From Segatella hominis (GTDB lineage Bacteria; Bacteroidota; Bacteroidia; Bacteroidales; Bacteroidaceae): a stretch of 64,000 bases of DNA. The stretch's first letter is position 1. Each line of letters begins with the position of its first letter. The translations under genes and the position numbers were made by a program. The notes beneath the pieces were generated by a model, which was given only the letters and a program-made list of their open reading frames with translations, did no database searches and was not told the DNA's origin. Shown piece by piece: positions 51,678 through 61,067 of the stretch. The stretch spans positions 101,001 through 165,000 of the forward strand of contig NZ_CP137559.1 of the NCBI RefSeq assembly GCF_019249725.2. Direction: 5' to 3'.

Positions 51678-52778
51678 ATGACATTATATCCTAAGTTGAT
51701 AGAAGAGGCTCTTGCTACTGTGATTTATCCTGGTACTAAGAAGAACCTCATCGAGAGTGAGATGTTGGCAGATACGCCAAGTATCAATGGTATGAAGGTG
51801 AAGGTAGTTTTGCTTTTCCCTCGTGATACAGATCCTTTCCTCAAGAGTACGGTGAAGGCTGCTGAGGCAGCCATTCATTATCATATTTCTCCGGATGTGG
51901 AGGTGGAGATTGTTACTGAATATAAGTCTGCTCCGCGTCCTGAAGTAGGCAAATTGCTGCCTCAGGTGAAGAATGTGATTGCCGTTAGTTCTGGTAAGGG
52001 TGGTGTTGGTAAGAGTACGGTTTCTGCCAATCTCGCCATTGCTTTGGCTAAGCTCGGCTATAAGGTGGGCTTGCTTGATACGGATATCTTCGGTCCTTCC
52101 ATGCCTAAGATGTTCGGTGTAGAGGAGGAGCGTCCTTATTCTGTTCACAAGGATGGCAGAGATCTCATCGAACCTATCGAGAAATATGGTGTCAAGCTGC
52201 TCAGTATCGGTTTCTTCGTGAGCCCTACTACTGCTACGTTGTGGCGTGGCGGAATGGCTTGTTCTGCCTTGAAGCAGTTGATAGGTGATGCTGACTGGGG
52301 CGAGCTGGATTATTTCATCCTCGATACTCCTCCTGGCACCAGCGATATTCATCTTACCCTGCTTCAGACTCTTGCCATTACGGGTGCGGTTATCGTAAGT
52401 ACTCCTCAGCAGGTGGCTCTGGCTGATGCTCGCAAGGGTATTGACATGTATCAGAACGACAAGGTGAACGTGCCTATCCTCGGTCTTATCGAGAATATGG
52501 CTTATTTCACTCCTGCTGAGTTGCCAGAGAACAAGTATTATATCTTCGGTAAGGAGGGCTGCAAGAATCTCGCTAAGGAGATGAATGTGCCTTTGCTTGC
52601 TCAGATTCCTATCGTTCAGAGCATCTGCGAGGGTGGTGATGATGGTGCGCCTGCAGCAACCAAGGTTGATTCTGTTACCGGTCAGGCTTTCCTGAGTCTT
52701 GCCCAGAGTATCGTGACGGTGGTTAATCGCAGAAATGCTGAGAAGGCTCCTACCAAGATTGTTAGTACACATAAGTAA
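51678..52778 (+). CDS. mrp: Mrp/ApbC-type iron-sulfur cluster carrier ATPase
   Basis: The promoter position supports the ATG at 51678 (MTLYPKLIEEALATVIYPGT), giving 366 residues. An N-terminal DUF59/MIP18-like domain is followed by the deviant Walker A NVIAVSSGKGGVGKSTVSAN, then GLLDTDIFGPSMPKMFG and YFILDTPPGTSDIHLTLLQT. The family carries and inserts iron-sulfur clusters. The CxxC near the C-terminus seen in many relatives is not obvious here. It is a single-gene unit with its own terminator. Confidence 0.93.
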   Translation: MTLYPKLIEEALATVIYPGTKKNLIESEMLADTPSINGMKVKVVLLFPRDTDPFLKSTVKAAEAAIHYHISPDVEVEIVTEYKSAPRPEVGKLLPQVKNVIAVSSGKGGVGKSTVSANLAIALAKLGYKVGLLDTDIFGPSMPKMFGVEEERPYSVHKDGRDLIEPIEKYGVKLLSIGFFVSPTTATLWRGGMACSALKQLIGDADWGELDYFILDTPPGTSDIHLTLLQTLAITGAVIVSTPQQVALADARKGIDMYQNDKVNVPILGLIENMAYFTPAELPENKYYIFGKEGCKNLAKEMNVPLLAQIPIVQSICEGGDDGAPAATKVDSVTGQAFLSLAQSIVTVVNRRNAEKAPTKIVSTHK

Positions 52779-52873
52779 TTTGCCGTAAAAAACGTACGAA
52801 TAAGCCGTTACGAAAAAGATGTTATGAATAAGTCGTTATGAATTATTCGTGTTCGCATTTATAATAAAAGAAA

Positions 52874-52912
52874 AGAGGGGGCGTCATGGACTTATGCACA
52901 CCCTCTTTTTTT
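52874..52912 (+). terminator. Terminator of the Mrp gene
   Basis: AGAGGG pairs with CCCTCT, with inner GCGTCAT and ATGCAC pairing in part, followed by a long T-rich run. Confidence 0.8.
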
Positions 52913-52958
52913 CTTTCTTTTTTTTCAGAGCCTGAGGATAGTTCTTATTTTAGAAATG

Positions 52959-52989
52959 TCAACAGTCAACAGTTAACAGTTAGATTTTC
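52959..52989. repeat. Single copy of the GTCAACAGTTAACAG dispersed repeat
   Basis: This copy starts GTCAACAGTCAACAGTTAAC and continues AGTTAGATTTT, as the left arm at 49218. Other copies are at 37118-37134 (short) and 56846-56880. All are in intergenic DNA, here just after the Mrp terminator. Confidence 0.75.
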
Positions 52990-53002
52990 GATGGTTGTAT
53001 CG

Positions 53003-54283
53003 TCAATCCGCAACTTTTACCTCTTGATTTTTGATGAGCTCTTCTGTCTCATCCTCTTCTTCGGCAACTTCGGCAGGGAGGTTTGCCTTGATTCTTGCAG
53101 AGCGCAACTGCTGTCTGAATACCAGACAGGTGGCAAGGAAATAGATGCCCGCCTGTAACCATAATGCTCTGAATTCAGGAAGAATGTCTGACAGACTTGC
53201 GCCCATGCTGCTGATTCTCAGAAATCCTCGGATGCCGAATGTGGATGGGAAGACCCAGGCGAAACCCTGCCAGAAAGCTGGAATATTGCTCTGAGGCCAT
53301 GAAATACCCGTCATGAAAAGCAGAGGCACGGAGGTGAATACTACCAGAAGCATCACATTCTCACGATATCTTACCAGACACGAGAGCATCAGTCCAAAGA
53401 AAACACACGACAGAATGTAAGGCAGGAGAAAACCTAAAATCGTGGTCCACGTAACCATACTTACAAAGCCAAACATCTTCGGAACTACCAATGTGAGATA
53501 CATACCCAATACGGCATAAACCATGAAATAAACCAGCGCCTTGCCAAATACGATTCGGAAAATACCGCCATAATGCTTGCTGATAGGAATCAGTTCGCGA
53601 TTTCTGTTCAACTCTCTCGAAGTACCTGCCGCCATTCCGATGCCTAACAACATGGTTTGCTGCAGGATGAGTACCAGCACACCCGGCAGAATGGCATTTC
53701 CATAACCCACGGTGGTGTTGAATATCGGAACCTCATCAAAGGCCAATGGTTCGGTAGTGATTTCGTCGTCTCGATCCGTAAAACCACCACTTTTCGAAAT
53801 CTGAATGCCTGAGTTGATATGGCTTGCTACAGCTTGGGCAGTCTGATAAATCGCCTTGTAGGTGAGCATCAGACTCATGTCGCAATAGACTCCCACATGT
53901 GCCTGTTCGCCGCGGTTCAACTTCGTGTCAAAGTCGGCAGGAATATAGACAATGCCGTGTACCGCCTGCTTCTGTACCAGTTGCTTCGCCTCATCGAGAC
54001 TGTTGCAATAGTAAGTGGCTTTGGTGTCTGGAGCAGCATCGTAATCGCGGATAAACTCACGGGAGGTATGGGTGTGGCTCAAATCCACAATAGCCGTATC
54101 CACTTCTCTCACCACCTCGTTGTTGTAAATCCACGAGTAGAGAAGCGGATAGCCTAATGGAACCAGGACGCAGAAAATGAGTACACCTTCGTCGCGGAAC
54201 ACATTGCGCATTTCCGTTTTCCAGATGTAGCACATATCCCAGATGCCATTGATGATCTTATATAATAAACTACTTTTTAACAT
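53003..54283 (-). CDS. ABC-2 type transporter permease (second of pair)
   Basis: From the ATG at 54283 the protein is 426 residues; an earlier in-frame ATG at 54304 is possible. It has one N-terminal hydrophobic segment (GVLIFCVLVPLGYPLLYSWI), a large extracytoplasmic domain of ~150 residues (TAIVDLSHTHTSREFIRDYD), then five more segments ending with FYFLATCLV-like sequence. This is the YhgE/YbhS-like ABC-2 permease layout. With the next permease, the HlyD-type adaptor and TolC it forms an efflux or export system. No ATP-binding subunit is encoded in this operon. Confidence 0.88.
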   Translation of the reverse strand: MLKSSLLYKIINGIWDMCYIWKTEMRNVFRDEGVLIFCVLVPLGYPLLYSWIYNNEVVREVDTAIVDLSHTHTSREFIRDYDAAPDTKATYYCNSLDEAKQLVQKQAVHGIVYIPADFDTKLNRGEQAHVGVYCDMSLMLTYKAIYQTAQAVASHINSGIQISKSGGFTDRDDEITTEPLAFDEVPIFNTTVGYGNAILPGVLVLILQQTMLLGIGMAAGTSRELNRNRELIPISKHYGGIFRIVFGKALVYFMVYAVLGMYLTLVVPKMFGFVSMVTWTTILGFLLPYILSCVFFGLMLSCLVRYRENVMLLVVFTSVPLLFMTGISWPQSNIPAFWQGFAWVFPSTFGIRGFLRISSMGASLSDILPEFRALWLQAGIYFLATCLVFRQQLRSARIKANLPAEVAEEEDETEELIKNQEVKVAD

Positions 54284-54352
54284 AGAATATTGGACTTTTA
54301 ACATTGAACTTTATGATTAGTAAAGCCGTTGAATTCTTCACTCTTCACTCTT

Positions 54353-55516
54353 CTACGGCAAGTACTTGTAAACCAGCATTGCCTTCTTGATGTTCCAGAC
54401 GGTAAGGATAGGCAGGGCACAGAAGAGAACGAGGGCGCTCCAGTGGAGTACTGCATCGCTCATCGGGAACCCATTGAAGATGTTCATCTGGTAAATCATA
54501 TAGTAGTGGCGCATCGGAAAGAGTTGTCCGATAGCCTGGATGGGTGAATCCATGGCAAAGAGTGGGTAGGTGGCTCCGCAGATGGAGAAACTTACCACGC
54601 CCCAAAGTGAGCAAATGCTCATCGACATGCGCAGGGATGGCATCAGACCGAAGGCAAAAATGCCAAAGCACTGACAGGATAATACACTCAGAATGCCTAA
54701 CAAAATGATAGGCGCTGCGCCACCCGGATGAGGAAATCCCAATACATAATAGATGTAGAACTCGAATAGCAGGAAGATGCTCAGGAAGATGAGTGTCTGG
54801 GGCAGCATCTTACCCGCGATGGCGAGATAAGGATTGTTGCCTGCCATTCGCATCCAGTCTCTGGCCCTGTTGAACTTCAGTTCCGTACCTATAGAATAAG
54901 GTGTAATCAGGAAGATGAAAAGCATGATGAGTCCCGGAACCATCACGGTAGAGAGATAGTAATTGTAATTGGCGTATGGATTGCCAATCATGTGCAAATC
55001 TACGGCGATAGGTTGCAGGAAGGTCATAATCTCGTCATTCGTCTTGCCTAATGCTGAAAGCTTGGCCATTCCTGCAGCGGCTCCTCCTAAAGTGGAGATG
55101 GTCTTCAGATCGCGGAAGAGTAGGGAACCGGCAGCTAGAGATACACTACTGTAGTAGAAGGAAATCTTAGGTTGGCGGGAAGCCATCAGACCGGCCTCCG
55201 TGCCGCTTGGGATAAACAGAAAGGCGTAGATTTCATTCTTCTGTATCGCATGTCTTGCTTCAGCGATGTTCTCGTAATGAGACACAACCTTCGTGGTCTG
55301 GAATGCATCGAGCTTGTGCACCAGCTGGCGGGATGTGGCAGAATGGTCCTGATCTACAATGCCCACAGGCATATCGGTAGGCACACCATCCTTCATCAGG
55401 GTGGTGAAGAAAATCACCACTGCGATGGGGAAGATGATCATGCAGAAGAAATAGATAGGATTCTTCCACATGATGCCGCATTCTCTGAGAGCAATATGAT
55501 ATAATTTCTTAAACAT
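54353..55516 (-). CDS. ABC-2 type transporter permease (first of pair)
   Basis: The 387-residue protein has the same layout as its neighbour: a first segment NPIYFFCMIIFPIAVVIFFT, an extracytoplasmic domain (VGIVDQDHSATSRQLVHKLD) and several C-terminal segments including CSLWGVVSFSICGATYPLF. The two permeases probably form a heterodimer. A short dispersed repeat lies between the genes on each side. Confidence 0.9.
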   Translation of the reverse strand: MFKKLYHIALRECGIMWKNPIYFFCMIIFPIAVVIFFTTLMKDGVPTDMPVGIVDQDHSATSRQLVHKLDAFQTTKVVSHYENIAEARHAIQKNEIYAFLFIPSGTEAGLMASRQPKISFYYSSVSLAAGSLLFRDLKTISTLGGAAAGMAKLSALGKTNDEIMTFLQPIAVDLHMIGNPYANYNYYLSTVMVPGLIMLFIFLITPYSIGTELKFNRARDWMRMAGNNPYLAIAGKMLPQTLIFLSIFLLFEFYIYYVLGFPHPGGAAPIILLGILSVLSCQCFGIFAFGLMPSLRMSMSICSLWGVVSFSICGATYPLFAMDSPIQAIGQLFPMRHYYMIYQMNIFNGFPMSDAVLHWSALVLFCALPILTVWNIKKAMLVYKYLP

Positions 55517-55657
55517 AGAACTTTAAAAGTTGGACTTTGAACTTAACGAACAGCCTGGAATTTATGTTATAAACAATTGAATTCTTCGTTATAAAACAAT
55601 TGAATTCTTCACTCTTCGTTCTTCACTCTTCACTCTTTTCTCTTCACTTTTTTCTCT

Positions 55658-56644
55658 TCACTTTTTAATGATCAAAGACATTCCTGGACGCAGACCTTCC
55701 AACTTGGTGATAGGGCGAGCCTTTACCTCAAAAGTCTTGCGGTCGTAATCGCCATTATCCTTGGTTGCCTTCCATGTAGCGTAAGAGCCCTGGTCTTTCA
55801 GATAATATACCTTCATCTTGATGTCCTTGTTGAAAGCAGGAACGAATGCTGTGAATTCTGCACCCTTGTTGAGACCAGCCAGACGGTCTTCGCGTACATT
55901 GAATGTGCCCCACATATCGTTCATGATGGAGATGCTCATGATAGGAGATCCCAAGCCTACCAGTTCGCCAACCTTAGGATAGACAGAACTAACTTCGCCT
56001 TCTACCTGTGCCACCTGAATGGTTTCCTTGAGCAAGTTCTTGACTACATCCACTGCACTTTTAGAAGCTTTGGTATTGCTGGCAGCCACTCTCTTCTCTT
56101 GCTCTCTGGCACCATTCTTGGCCATTTCGTATTGGCTTTTGGCAGCCTGCACCTGAGCTTCTGTGGCCTTATAGGCAGCAAAAGCTTCATCGCGCTTCTG
56201 ACCGCTCATCACTCCCTCATCGAAGAGATTCTGGATGCGGGTGTAGGTTTTCTTGGCTATTTCTGCAGCTGCCATCGCCTGTTGGTAGAGCTGATAAGCG
56301 CCCTGTACCTGTTCCTTGCGGGCACCGGCATCCGTTAAATCCTGCAGCGCCATGGTTGCTTCATTGGTAGCCTGGAGCATTTTCTCTTGAGATTTTACCT
56401 CTGGTACTTCGAGAATGGCGAGCGTATCGCCTACATGCACATAGTCGCCTTCCTTGACGCGTATCTCTACGATACGGCCTGGCAACTTGCAGGAAACTCT
56501 ATACTCAGAAACCTCGATTTCTCCCTGAATCGTTTCGTCATCGTGCTCTAAAGTGAAGAAACCGATAACGCCTACGATGATGACTACAGCAGTAAAACCG
56601 ATTACTGCCAATAGTATGTTATTGTGTTGTGACTTCTTAGACAT
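55658..56644 (-). CDS. HlyD-family periplasmic adaptor protein
   Basis: The 328-residue protein has an N-terminal membrane anchor (NNILLAVIGFTAVVIIVGVI), a lipoyl-like half (YRVSCKLPGRIVEIRVKEGD; GDTLAILEVPEV), a helical hairpin from residues ~85-200, and the returning beta-barrel domain (DMWGTFNVREDRLAGLNKG). It connects the ABC-2 permeases with TolC across the periplasm. Confidence 0.92.
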   Translation of the reverse strand: MSKKSQHNNILLAVIGFTAVVIIVGVIGFFTLEHDDETIQGEIEVSEYRVSCKLPGRIVEIRVKEGDYVHVGDTLAILEVPEVKSQEKMLQATNEATMALQDLTDAGARKEQVQGAYQLYQQAMAAAEIAKKTYTRIQNLFDEGVMSGQKRDEAFAAYKATEAQVQAAKSQYEMAKNGAREQEKRVAASNTKASKSAVDVVKNLLKETIQVAQVEGEVSSVYPKVGELVGLGSPIMSISIMNDMWGTFNVREDRLAGLNKGAEFTAFVPAFNKDIKMKVYYLKDQGSYATWKATKDNGDYDRKTFEVKARPITKLEGLRPGMSLIIKK

Positions 56645-56703
56645 AATCTTTATTCCTTATATTTAATAATGTGTAGAATCCTATTTCTTGTTTGATATTT
56701 TAT

Positions 56704-56843
56704 CTGAATCCCAATTTTCAGAATCCCTTTTCAATTGAATCCCAATTTTCAGAATCCCTTTTCAATTGAATCCCAATATTCAGAGTTCTTTTTCCAATCG
56801 AATCTCAATTTTCAGAATCCCTTTTTTCAATCGAATCTCAATA
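56704..56843. repeat. Tandem array of a 31-bp unit
   Basis: The unit begins GAATCCCAATTTTCAGAATC, with variants (AATATTCAGAG, CAATCGAATCTC). About four and a half copies lie between the hlyD-type and tolC-type genes. There are no spacers, so it is not a CRISPR array. Codon-length multiples are not kept, and no gene overlaps it convincingly. Confidence 0.85.
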
Positions 56844-56907
56844 TGTTGTCAACAGAGTTAACAGTTAACAGTTCATTTTTGGATGGTCCAAACTGTTTAT
56901 CCCCTGT

Positions 56908-58413
56908 TTATTGTAAAATACCCAATGCCTTGTTCAAGCCGATTTGGGTAAGTTTTACATCAATTTCAGCATCGATTTTCTGACTTTGGGCTTTCTGCCA
57001 GGCAGTCTGTGCGGTCATAACATCCGTAATATCCATCACTCCTTCCTTGAATCCTAAGTTAGCGCATCTCAGATTCTCTTCAGCACTCTTGATGTTCTTT
57101 TGTGCCATATTGAGCTTCTTTTCAGCTTCCTTTACCTTGAATTGACTTTGGGTGATTTGAAGATGGATTTTTTCGCTCGTATCATCCAAATTCATTTGAG
57201 CAATTTGGGAGGTTGCTTTTGCAGCACGTACTTTATAGGTGCCGTCAAACCAGTTCCATACCGGTACTTGTACGAGGACGCCTACATTCCATACTCCTGA
57301 AAATTTCTTCTGAAAACCGTTGAAAACGTTAGGATTGGAAATCGTATAACCGCCAGTCAAAGCTACATGTGGCAAATAAGCAGCACGTATCAATTTCACA
57401 CTTTCTTTGGAAAGGTCAATCGCATTCTGAAGCATCTTCAACTCTGGACGGGTACTCTTGGCTGAATCGGATGCAGCCGCTTCTTGCTGATGAATATCTA
57501 TCGCCTGACCGGAAAGGGCAAGTGATTCTTTTTCTTCGTCAGCCAACTGAATGTCCTGATTCATCGGAATACCGCAGAGCTGACAGAGCAGCATCTTGGA
57601 GAGGGTCAGACCATCTTCTACCTGCATAATCTGCATATCCGCTTCGTTTACCTTCACATCGACTTTGAGACCGTCTGCCTTTGTAGCTACACCCTGCTTG
57701 ATCATTTTATGCACATCATCATCCAGTTTCTTGACTAAATCTCTATAGCTGGTGGCAAGTTTCTGCTTCTGTCTCAAAGAAACAACCATCCAGTATGCCT
57801 GGTCGATATTGTAAAGCGTATTTTGCGTCTGCATGTCAATATCGTTTGCAGCCATTTGCTCGCCAATGTCAGCTATCTTGTTGGCTGCAATGATGGCTCC
57901 TCCCATATAAATAGGTTGACGGAGCATGATGCTACCGGCCCAGATATTTCGGGTATCCGTGCGGAAGGCATCTACTAGATTTTGACCAGCTCCATTAAGC
58001 TTTTCTGTTACTCCCGGCAACTTGCTTCCGAGAGCCTGACCAATCTGCTGGGCAGCCTCCTGAGAGATAAGTCCCTGACTGACAAGCTCGCCCATCATGG
58101 TGCTCAGGTTGTTGGTGACCCCAGCTCCTAAGTTGGATCCGATATTGCTGATGGCACTTTTCTGGTTACTGTTGAGAAGGGAAATCTCACGGTTGAACCA
58201 TTCGTATCCGCCCAGTGCATCTACTTTGGGGAGATACTTGGTTCTTGCAGATTTCTTCAGGTTGTAAGCGATATCCTTCTTGAGTCTTGACGCATTGATT
58301 TGCTTATTATTGCGCAATGCCATGGCTCTGCAACTGTCAAGGCTCAATACATTTTGAGCCTTCATAGGGAGCATTGCGGCAAATAACAGGCAAAAAGTTA
58401 CAATCTTTTTCAT
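56908..58413 (-). CDS. TolC-family outer membrane efflux protein
   Basis: The 501-residue protein has a signal peptide (MKKIVTFCLLFAAMLPMKA) and the two TolC-type repeats with long helices (LSLDSCRAMALRNNKQINAS; later LKMLQNAIDLSKESVKLIRA). An insertion at residues ~80-150 (LGAGVTNNLSTMMGELVSQG) is present. It is the first gene of the operon tolC-hlyD-permease-permease and forms the outer membrane channel. Confidence 0.93.
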   Translation of the reverse strand: MKKIVTFCLLFAAMLPMKAQNVLSLDSCRAMALRNNKQINASRLKKDIAYNLKKSARTKYLPKVDALGGYEWFNREISLLNSNQKSAISNIGSNLGAGVTNNLSTMMGELVSQGLISQEAAQQIGQALGSKLPGVTEKLNGAGQNLVDAFRTDTRNIWAGSIMLRQPIYMGGAIIAANKIADIGEQMAANDIDMQTQNTLYNIDQAYWMVVSLRQKQKLATSYRDLVKKLDDDVHKMIKQGVATKADGLKVDVKVNEADMQIMQVEDGLTLSKMLLCQLCGIPMNQDIQLADEEKESLALSGQAIDIHQQEAAASDSAKSTRPELKMLQNAIDLSKESVKLIRAAYLPHVALTGGYTISNPNVFNGFQKKFSGVWNVGVLVQVPVWNWFDGTYKVRAAKATSQIAQMNLDDTSEKIHLQITQSQFKVKEAEKKLNMAQKNIKSAEENLRCANLGFKEGVMDITDVMTAQTAWQKAQSQKIDAEIDVKLTQIGLNKALGILQ

Positions 58414-58658
58414 TACACAAAAACTATATGAGTTATATTATTTTTGTGCAAAATTATGGATAATTTCTTAAAAATCAAAGGTTTTTTGTATTATCAATTC
58501 TTAATAATTGAAAATTATCTATATTTGTGGAAAAATGGAACATCTAAGATTGATGAACGATTATATTATAACGAATATAACGATGGGTTACTTTTAAAAA
58601 AGGACCTTCTAAGGAGGGGTACCTCAAAACGCTAATATTAAAAAAATAATAGCATAAA

Positions 58659-58710
58659 AAGAGCCTCTCAGAATAAAGTCTATACCAAACTAATTCTATT
58701 CAAGGCTCTT
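58659..58710 (-). terminator. Terminator of the fimbrillin-like gene
   Basis: AAGAGCCT and AGGCTCTT form an 8-bp stem. On the minus strand the right side is followed by T5 and a T-rich stretch. Confidence 0.7.
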
Positions 58711-58754
58711 CTCTGCTATCTAACTTTCTGATTGTTAGTGCTCTTACTTTCTTT

Positions 58755-58822
58755 AATGATTTCAACTATCAGAAGATTTTAACTATCAGATGGCTTCAAC
58801 TATCAGATGATTTAACTATCTG
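58755..58822. repeat. Short tandem repeats containing AACTATCAGA
   Basis: Four degenerate units of about 17-18 bases, each with TTCAACTATCAGATG or a close form, lie between the terminator and the 3' end of the fimbrillin-like gene. Confidence 0.75.
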
Positions 58823-58835
58823 ATAGATATGCCTC

Positions 58836-59672
58836 TTAAAATTCATATTCGTTTTCGCCCGCCCATTCTGGATCAAAAATAAAGTCGATGTCAATGTCGC
58901 CTGTCCCGCCTGATAAGCCAGTAAACAACTTGCCGCTATATTTTGTTATATAGTTTTTGAGGATGGGAACATCCGAAAATGTTGTTGTCGCTATTGTAAA
59001 ATCATTTTTGTCTAAGATGTCGATGGTAACGGTCAATTTCTTATCTCCTTCGTGAGGAAAGGTATAAACTTCATAAACCTGCTGGTTTTTCACCAGATCT
59101 AAAATCTCAGTCTGTTTACTGTTCACACATCCGTAACCGGTTTTAGCATTCAAAGTACTACTGCCTCCTGTGTAATAAAATTTAATTTTCTTAGCCTGCT
59201 CTGGAATCTCATCTTTGATGGCTAAGCGAAACATACCAACTGCTCTTTTAAGCGTGATGCTTTCTGTGGTTTTTTCTCCATCGGTGACGTCAAGAATTCC
59301 ATAATAATAAAAAGTATCTGTTACTTTATTGCTTGTGAAAGTAATCTTTTCAGGAGAAGAAATCGTTGTGCCGGAGCCATTGTGACCGATGGCAACAACT
59401 TCGTAAGTTCCTGCTGCCAAACTGAGATGAATGGCTCCAAAATCGGAATCGTCTGACGTTTGACTGATGATTCCCGCTTTTGCATCGTCCTTGAAAAATC
59501 CAAAACTTACCTTCTTGCATGCTTTCTTTACTTGGTTTTTTGAACTTAAGTCAAGGGTAACATTGTTTTCTCTAGGAATTGGTTTGCTACTTTCTTCCTC
59601 TGGGGTAAACTTTTCGCATGAGCACATCATCATGGTGATGGCTAACATCGCATTAAATAGGGTTGTTTTCAT
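58836..59672 (-). CDS. FimB/Mfa2-like (fimbrillin-associated) lipoprotein
   Basis: The 278-residue protein has a lipoprotein signal (MKTTLFNAMLAITMMMCSCE) with the lipidated Cys before EKF. The body is beta-rich, with HLSLAAGTYEVVAIGHNGSG and TTESITLKRAVGMFRLAIKD. Its ending FIFDPEWAGENEYEF is typical of FimB/Mfa2-type minor fimbrillin proteins of Bacteroidota. No major fimbrillin gene is adjacent. It likely sits at the outer membrane as part of a thin pilus or as a stand-alone surface lipoprotein. Confidence 0.8.
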   Translation of the reverse strand: MKTTLFNAMLAITMMMCSCEKFTPEEESSKPIPRENNVTLDLSSKNQVKKACKKVSFGFFKDDAKAGIISQTSDDSDFGAIHLSLAAGTYEVVAIGHNGSGTTISSPEKITFTSNKVTDTFYYYGILDVTDGEKTTESITLKRAVGMFRLAIKDEIPEQAKKIKFYYTGGSSTLNAKTGYGCVNSKQTEILDLVKNQQVYEVYTFPHEGDKKLTVTIDILDKNDFTIATTTFSDVPILKNYITKYSGKLFTGLSGGTGDIDIDFIFDPEWAGENEYEF

Positions 59673-59689
59673 ATTTGTCTATCTTTAAA

Positions 59690-59830
59690 GAGTTTTCTTA
59701 TTTGTCTATATCTTTTTGAGAAATTTCTTGTTTATTATATCTTTCAAGAACTTTCTTTTTATCTATGTCTTTAGAAAGTTTTCTTTATTGCCTATATTTT
59801 GAAAGAGATTCTTGATTGAAAATGATAAAT
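59690..59830. repeat. Degenerate repeats in the leader of the fimbrillin-like gene
   Basis: About five loose copies of a ~30-base unit, each with TATCTTT and later TTTTCTT, lie upstream of the minus-strand gene. Similarity is low, so they may be old duplications. Confidence 0.55.
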
Positions 59831-59945
59831 CTCATTTCACTCCTCTTCTTCAATGATTGTAATACTTCTATTTGTTATAGATTTTGATTTCTCTTTGCAA
59901 AGGTATGTTTTTTTATCGGTAACTCCAAAGAAATCATGTGTTTTT

Positions 59946-59978
59946 TTGCTTTTTCTTTCAAAAAATGCCTATCTTTGC
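59946..59978 (+). promoter_or_regulatory. Promoter of the HAD phosphatase gene
   Basis: TTG at 59946-59948, a 21-base spacer and TATCTTTGC at 59970-59978, 39 bases before the ATG. Confidence 0.7.
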
Positions 59979-60017
59979 ACACCGAAATAGATGTATAATA
60001 TGTATAAAGGATAAAAT

Positions 60018-60815
60018 ATGGACAAGAATTCAAAAATCAAAGCTTTATTTTTTGATATAGATGGTACTTTGGTAAGTTTTCAAACACATCGCATCCCTCA
60101 AAGTACTGTTGAAGCGCTGGAAAAAGCGAAGCAAAATGGTGTCAATATATATATATCTACAGGTCGCCCTATCATACTTATTACAAATCTGGGACAGATA
60201 GAACATCTGATAGATGGCTATATAACGACTAATGGTGCGCGATGTTTTGTGGAAAATCATACTGTTTGCCAGTGTCCGATTCTTCGTTCTGATGTGCAGA
60301 AAGTGATTGAAGCGGCTGATCGTGATGATTATTCTGTCATAGTAGTAGGAGAGAAGCAGTTGGCTATTCATCATTTAACCCCTATTGTCGAAAAAATATT
60401 TGTGGAAGGATTAGGGGTTGATTCCCTTGATTTCCAAACGAATATTGACGATTTGAAAGATGAGGATATCTTGCAACTTACTCCATTCTGTAGTGTTGAA
60501 CAAGAGAGTGAGTTGATGCTGTCATTGGAAAATTGTACTTCCGGAAGATGGCATCCTGCTTTTACCGATATTACTGCTGCTCAAGCTGATAAAGGTAAAG
60601 GGTTACAGGCAATGGCTGATTATCTGGGCTTGAACATAGATGAAACCATGGCTTTCGGCGACGGTGGCAATGATATTTCCATCATAAAAAAGGCTGGTAT
60701 CGGTGTTGCGATGGGAAATGCTGGTGATAATCTTAAAGAAGTCGCAGACTATATTACGACCTCTGTTGATGAGGATGGGGTAAAGAATGCTCTTGCTCAT
60801 TTTGGTGTTATTTGA
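60018..60815 (+). CDS. Cof-type HAD-IIB family phosphatase
   Basis: The 265-residue protein has HAD motif I (LFFDIDGTLVSFQTHRIPQS), motif II (ISTGRP), a C2B cap domain and motifs III/IV (DKGKGLQAMADYLG; MAFGDGGNDISIIKKAGIGV). It hydrolyses small phosphorylated sugars or cofactors; the substrate is not predictable. It is a single-gene unit upstream of the rRNA operon. Confidence 0.93.
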   Translation: MDKNSKIKALFFDIDGTLVSFQTHRIPQSTVEALEKAKQNGVNIYISTGRPIILITNLGQIEHLIDGYITTNGARCFVENHTVCQCPILRSDVQKVIEAADRDDYSVIVVGEKQLAIHHLTPIVEKIFVEGLGVDSLDFQTNIDDLKDEDILQLTPFCSVEQESELMLSLENCTSGRWHPAFTDITAAQADKGKGLQAMADYLGLNIDETMAFGDGGNDISIIKKAGIGVAMGNAGDNLKEVADYITTSVDEDGVKNALAHFGVI

Positions 60816-60853
60816 TGCGATTCCTTCAATTTTTATATTTGCATGTGTATGTG

Positions 60854-60891
60854 TATACGAGCTTGTGCAGGCGCACAAGTGCGTATGTATA
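60854..60891 (+). terminator. Hairpin after the HAD gene
   Basis: CTTGTGC pairs with GCACAAG around a 4-base loop, extended by TATACG/CGTATG. It lies about 40 bases after the stop and lacks a clear T-run. Confidence 0.55.
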
Positions 60892-60978
60892 TAATGAGGT
60901 GAAATTGTAGAATTAAGAGTGTGATATGTAATTAAATGTTAAAATTGTACTGTTTTTGAAACTTTTTTCTCGAAATAT

Positions 60979-61010
60979 TTGGTGGAATGGAAAATAGTTA
61001 GTACTTTTGC
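60979..61010 (+). promoter_or_regulatory. rRNA operon promoter
   Basis: TTG at 60979-60981, a 20-base spacer and TACTTTTGC at 61002-61010, about 260 bases before 16S. It is a close match to the Bacteroidota consensus. Confidence 0.8.
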
Positions 61011-61055
61011 ACTCGCTTTTGAGAAATACACTTTCTCTTAGCAACAAAAGAAAGA

Positions 61056-61067
61056 GTTCTTTGAAAG
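61056..61067 (+). promoter_or_regulatory. boxA-like antitermination site in the rRNA leader
   Basis: GTTCTTTGAAAG resembles bacterial boxA (TGYTCTTTRA). A similar GATCTTTGACAT lies in the spacer at 63030-63041, as expected of rRNA antitermination. Confidence 0.6.

Noticed and set aside
51684..52772. 362-codon open frame on the minus strand
   Set aside because: It is antisense to mrp over its whole length and has no motif of its own.
56704..56843. Tandem array considered as a CRISPR array
   Set aside because: Units are contiguous, with no unique spacers, and no cas genes are present in the window.
58444..58635. 63-codon open frame after the TolC gene start
   Set aside because: No ribosome site or recognisable motif. 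It lies in the AT-rich upstream region of the TolC operon and probably covers its promoter.
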